Shown here: positions 13,582 through 13,619 of the stretch, piece by piece | Layout of the letters: every line of letters begins with the position of its first letter | Numbering within the stretch: the first letter of the stretch is position 1 | Source: Nitratidesulfovibrio sp044433065 | GTDB taxonomy: Bacteria > Desulfobacterota > Desulfovibrionia > Desulfovibrionales > Desulfovibrionaceae | DNA length: 13,619 bases | Direction: 5' to 3' | Assembly: GCA_044433065.1 (NCBI GenBank) | Contig: JAWXUA010000071.1 | Coordinates: 1-13,619 of the forward strand | The notes under the pieces: model-generated | Told to the model about the DNA's origin: nothing | Databases searched by the model: none | The model's input: only the letters and a program-made list of their open reading frames with translations | Translations under genes and position numbers: made by a program

Positions 13582-13619
13582 ACCCCCATCCCCTTCAAAG
13601 ACTTTTATTTGTGGATGAG

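Noticed and set aside
1..13619. CRISPR arrays, rRNA, tRNA, insertion sequences or integrase genes
   Set aside because: No regularly spaced repeats, cloverleaf-like segments, rRNA-like stretches or transposase-like proteins were seen on either strand.

Overview
The window looks like a chromosomal segment from a Desulfovibrionaceae-type sulfate reducer or a close relative. The minus-strand order psd-pssA-leuA-leuC-leuD is, to my recollection, typical of Desulfovibrio genomes. Long G/C-rich hairpins beginning CTGGGGG recur at gene ends, and base composition is moderate. The organism is inferred from gene order and style; no rRNA or other marker is present.

Left part (1-6230), all on the minus strand. 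Reading leftward: a HAD-like hydrolase, then psd and pssA (phosphatidylserine to phosphatidylethanolamine synthesis), then leuA, leuC and leuD (leucine branch: isopropylmalate synthase and isomerase). leuB is not in the window and may lie beyond the left edge. leuA and leuC are tightly coupled. In contrast, 221 bp with four stem-loops separates leuC from leuD, and a 110-bp segment bounded by a perfect 11-bp inverted repeat sits around the likely leuA promoter.

Middle (6231-7935), plus strand: a DUF523-DUF1722 fusion protein (the architecture described for the tRNA 4-thiouridine desulfidase RudS), followed 45 bp later by a small HU-family DNA-binding protein. A GC-rich hairpin separates HU from the convergent gene to its right.

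Right part (7936-13619): a 905-residue NDP-forming acyl-CoA synthetase fused to a GNAT acetyltransferase (Pat/YfiQ architecture) on the minus strand; a small XRE-type regulator on the minus strand; a palindrome-rich divergent region with a tiny, possibly broken ORF; and acs, AMP-forming acetyl-CoA synthetase, on the plus strand. Pat enzymes acetylate a C-terminal lysine of Acs in other bacteria, and that lysine motif is intact here, so the pair plausibly forms an acetate-activation control module.

Most genes are ordinary. The points most worth a second look are a Cys-to-Asn change at a conserved position of the RudS-like protein, the unusual pattern of retained and lost histidines in the Pat-like protein, the palindromes around the XRE gene start, and the repeated hairpins. 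I see no clear undescribed multi-gene system, rRNA, tRNA, CRISPR array or insertion sequence.
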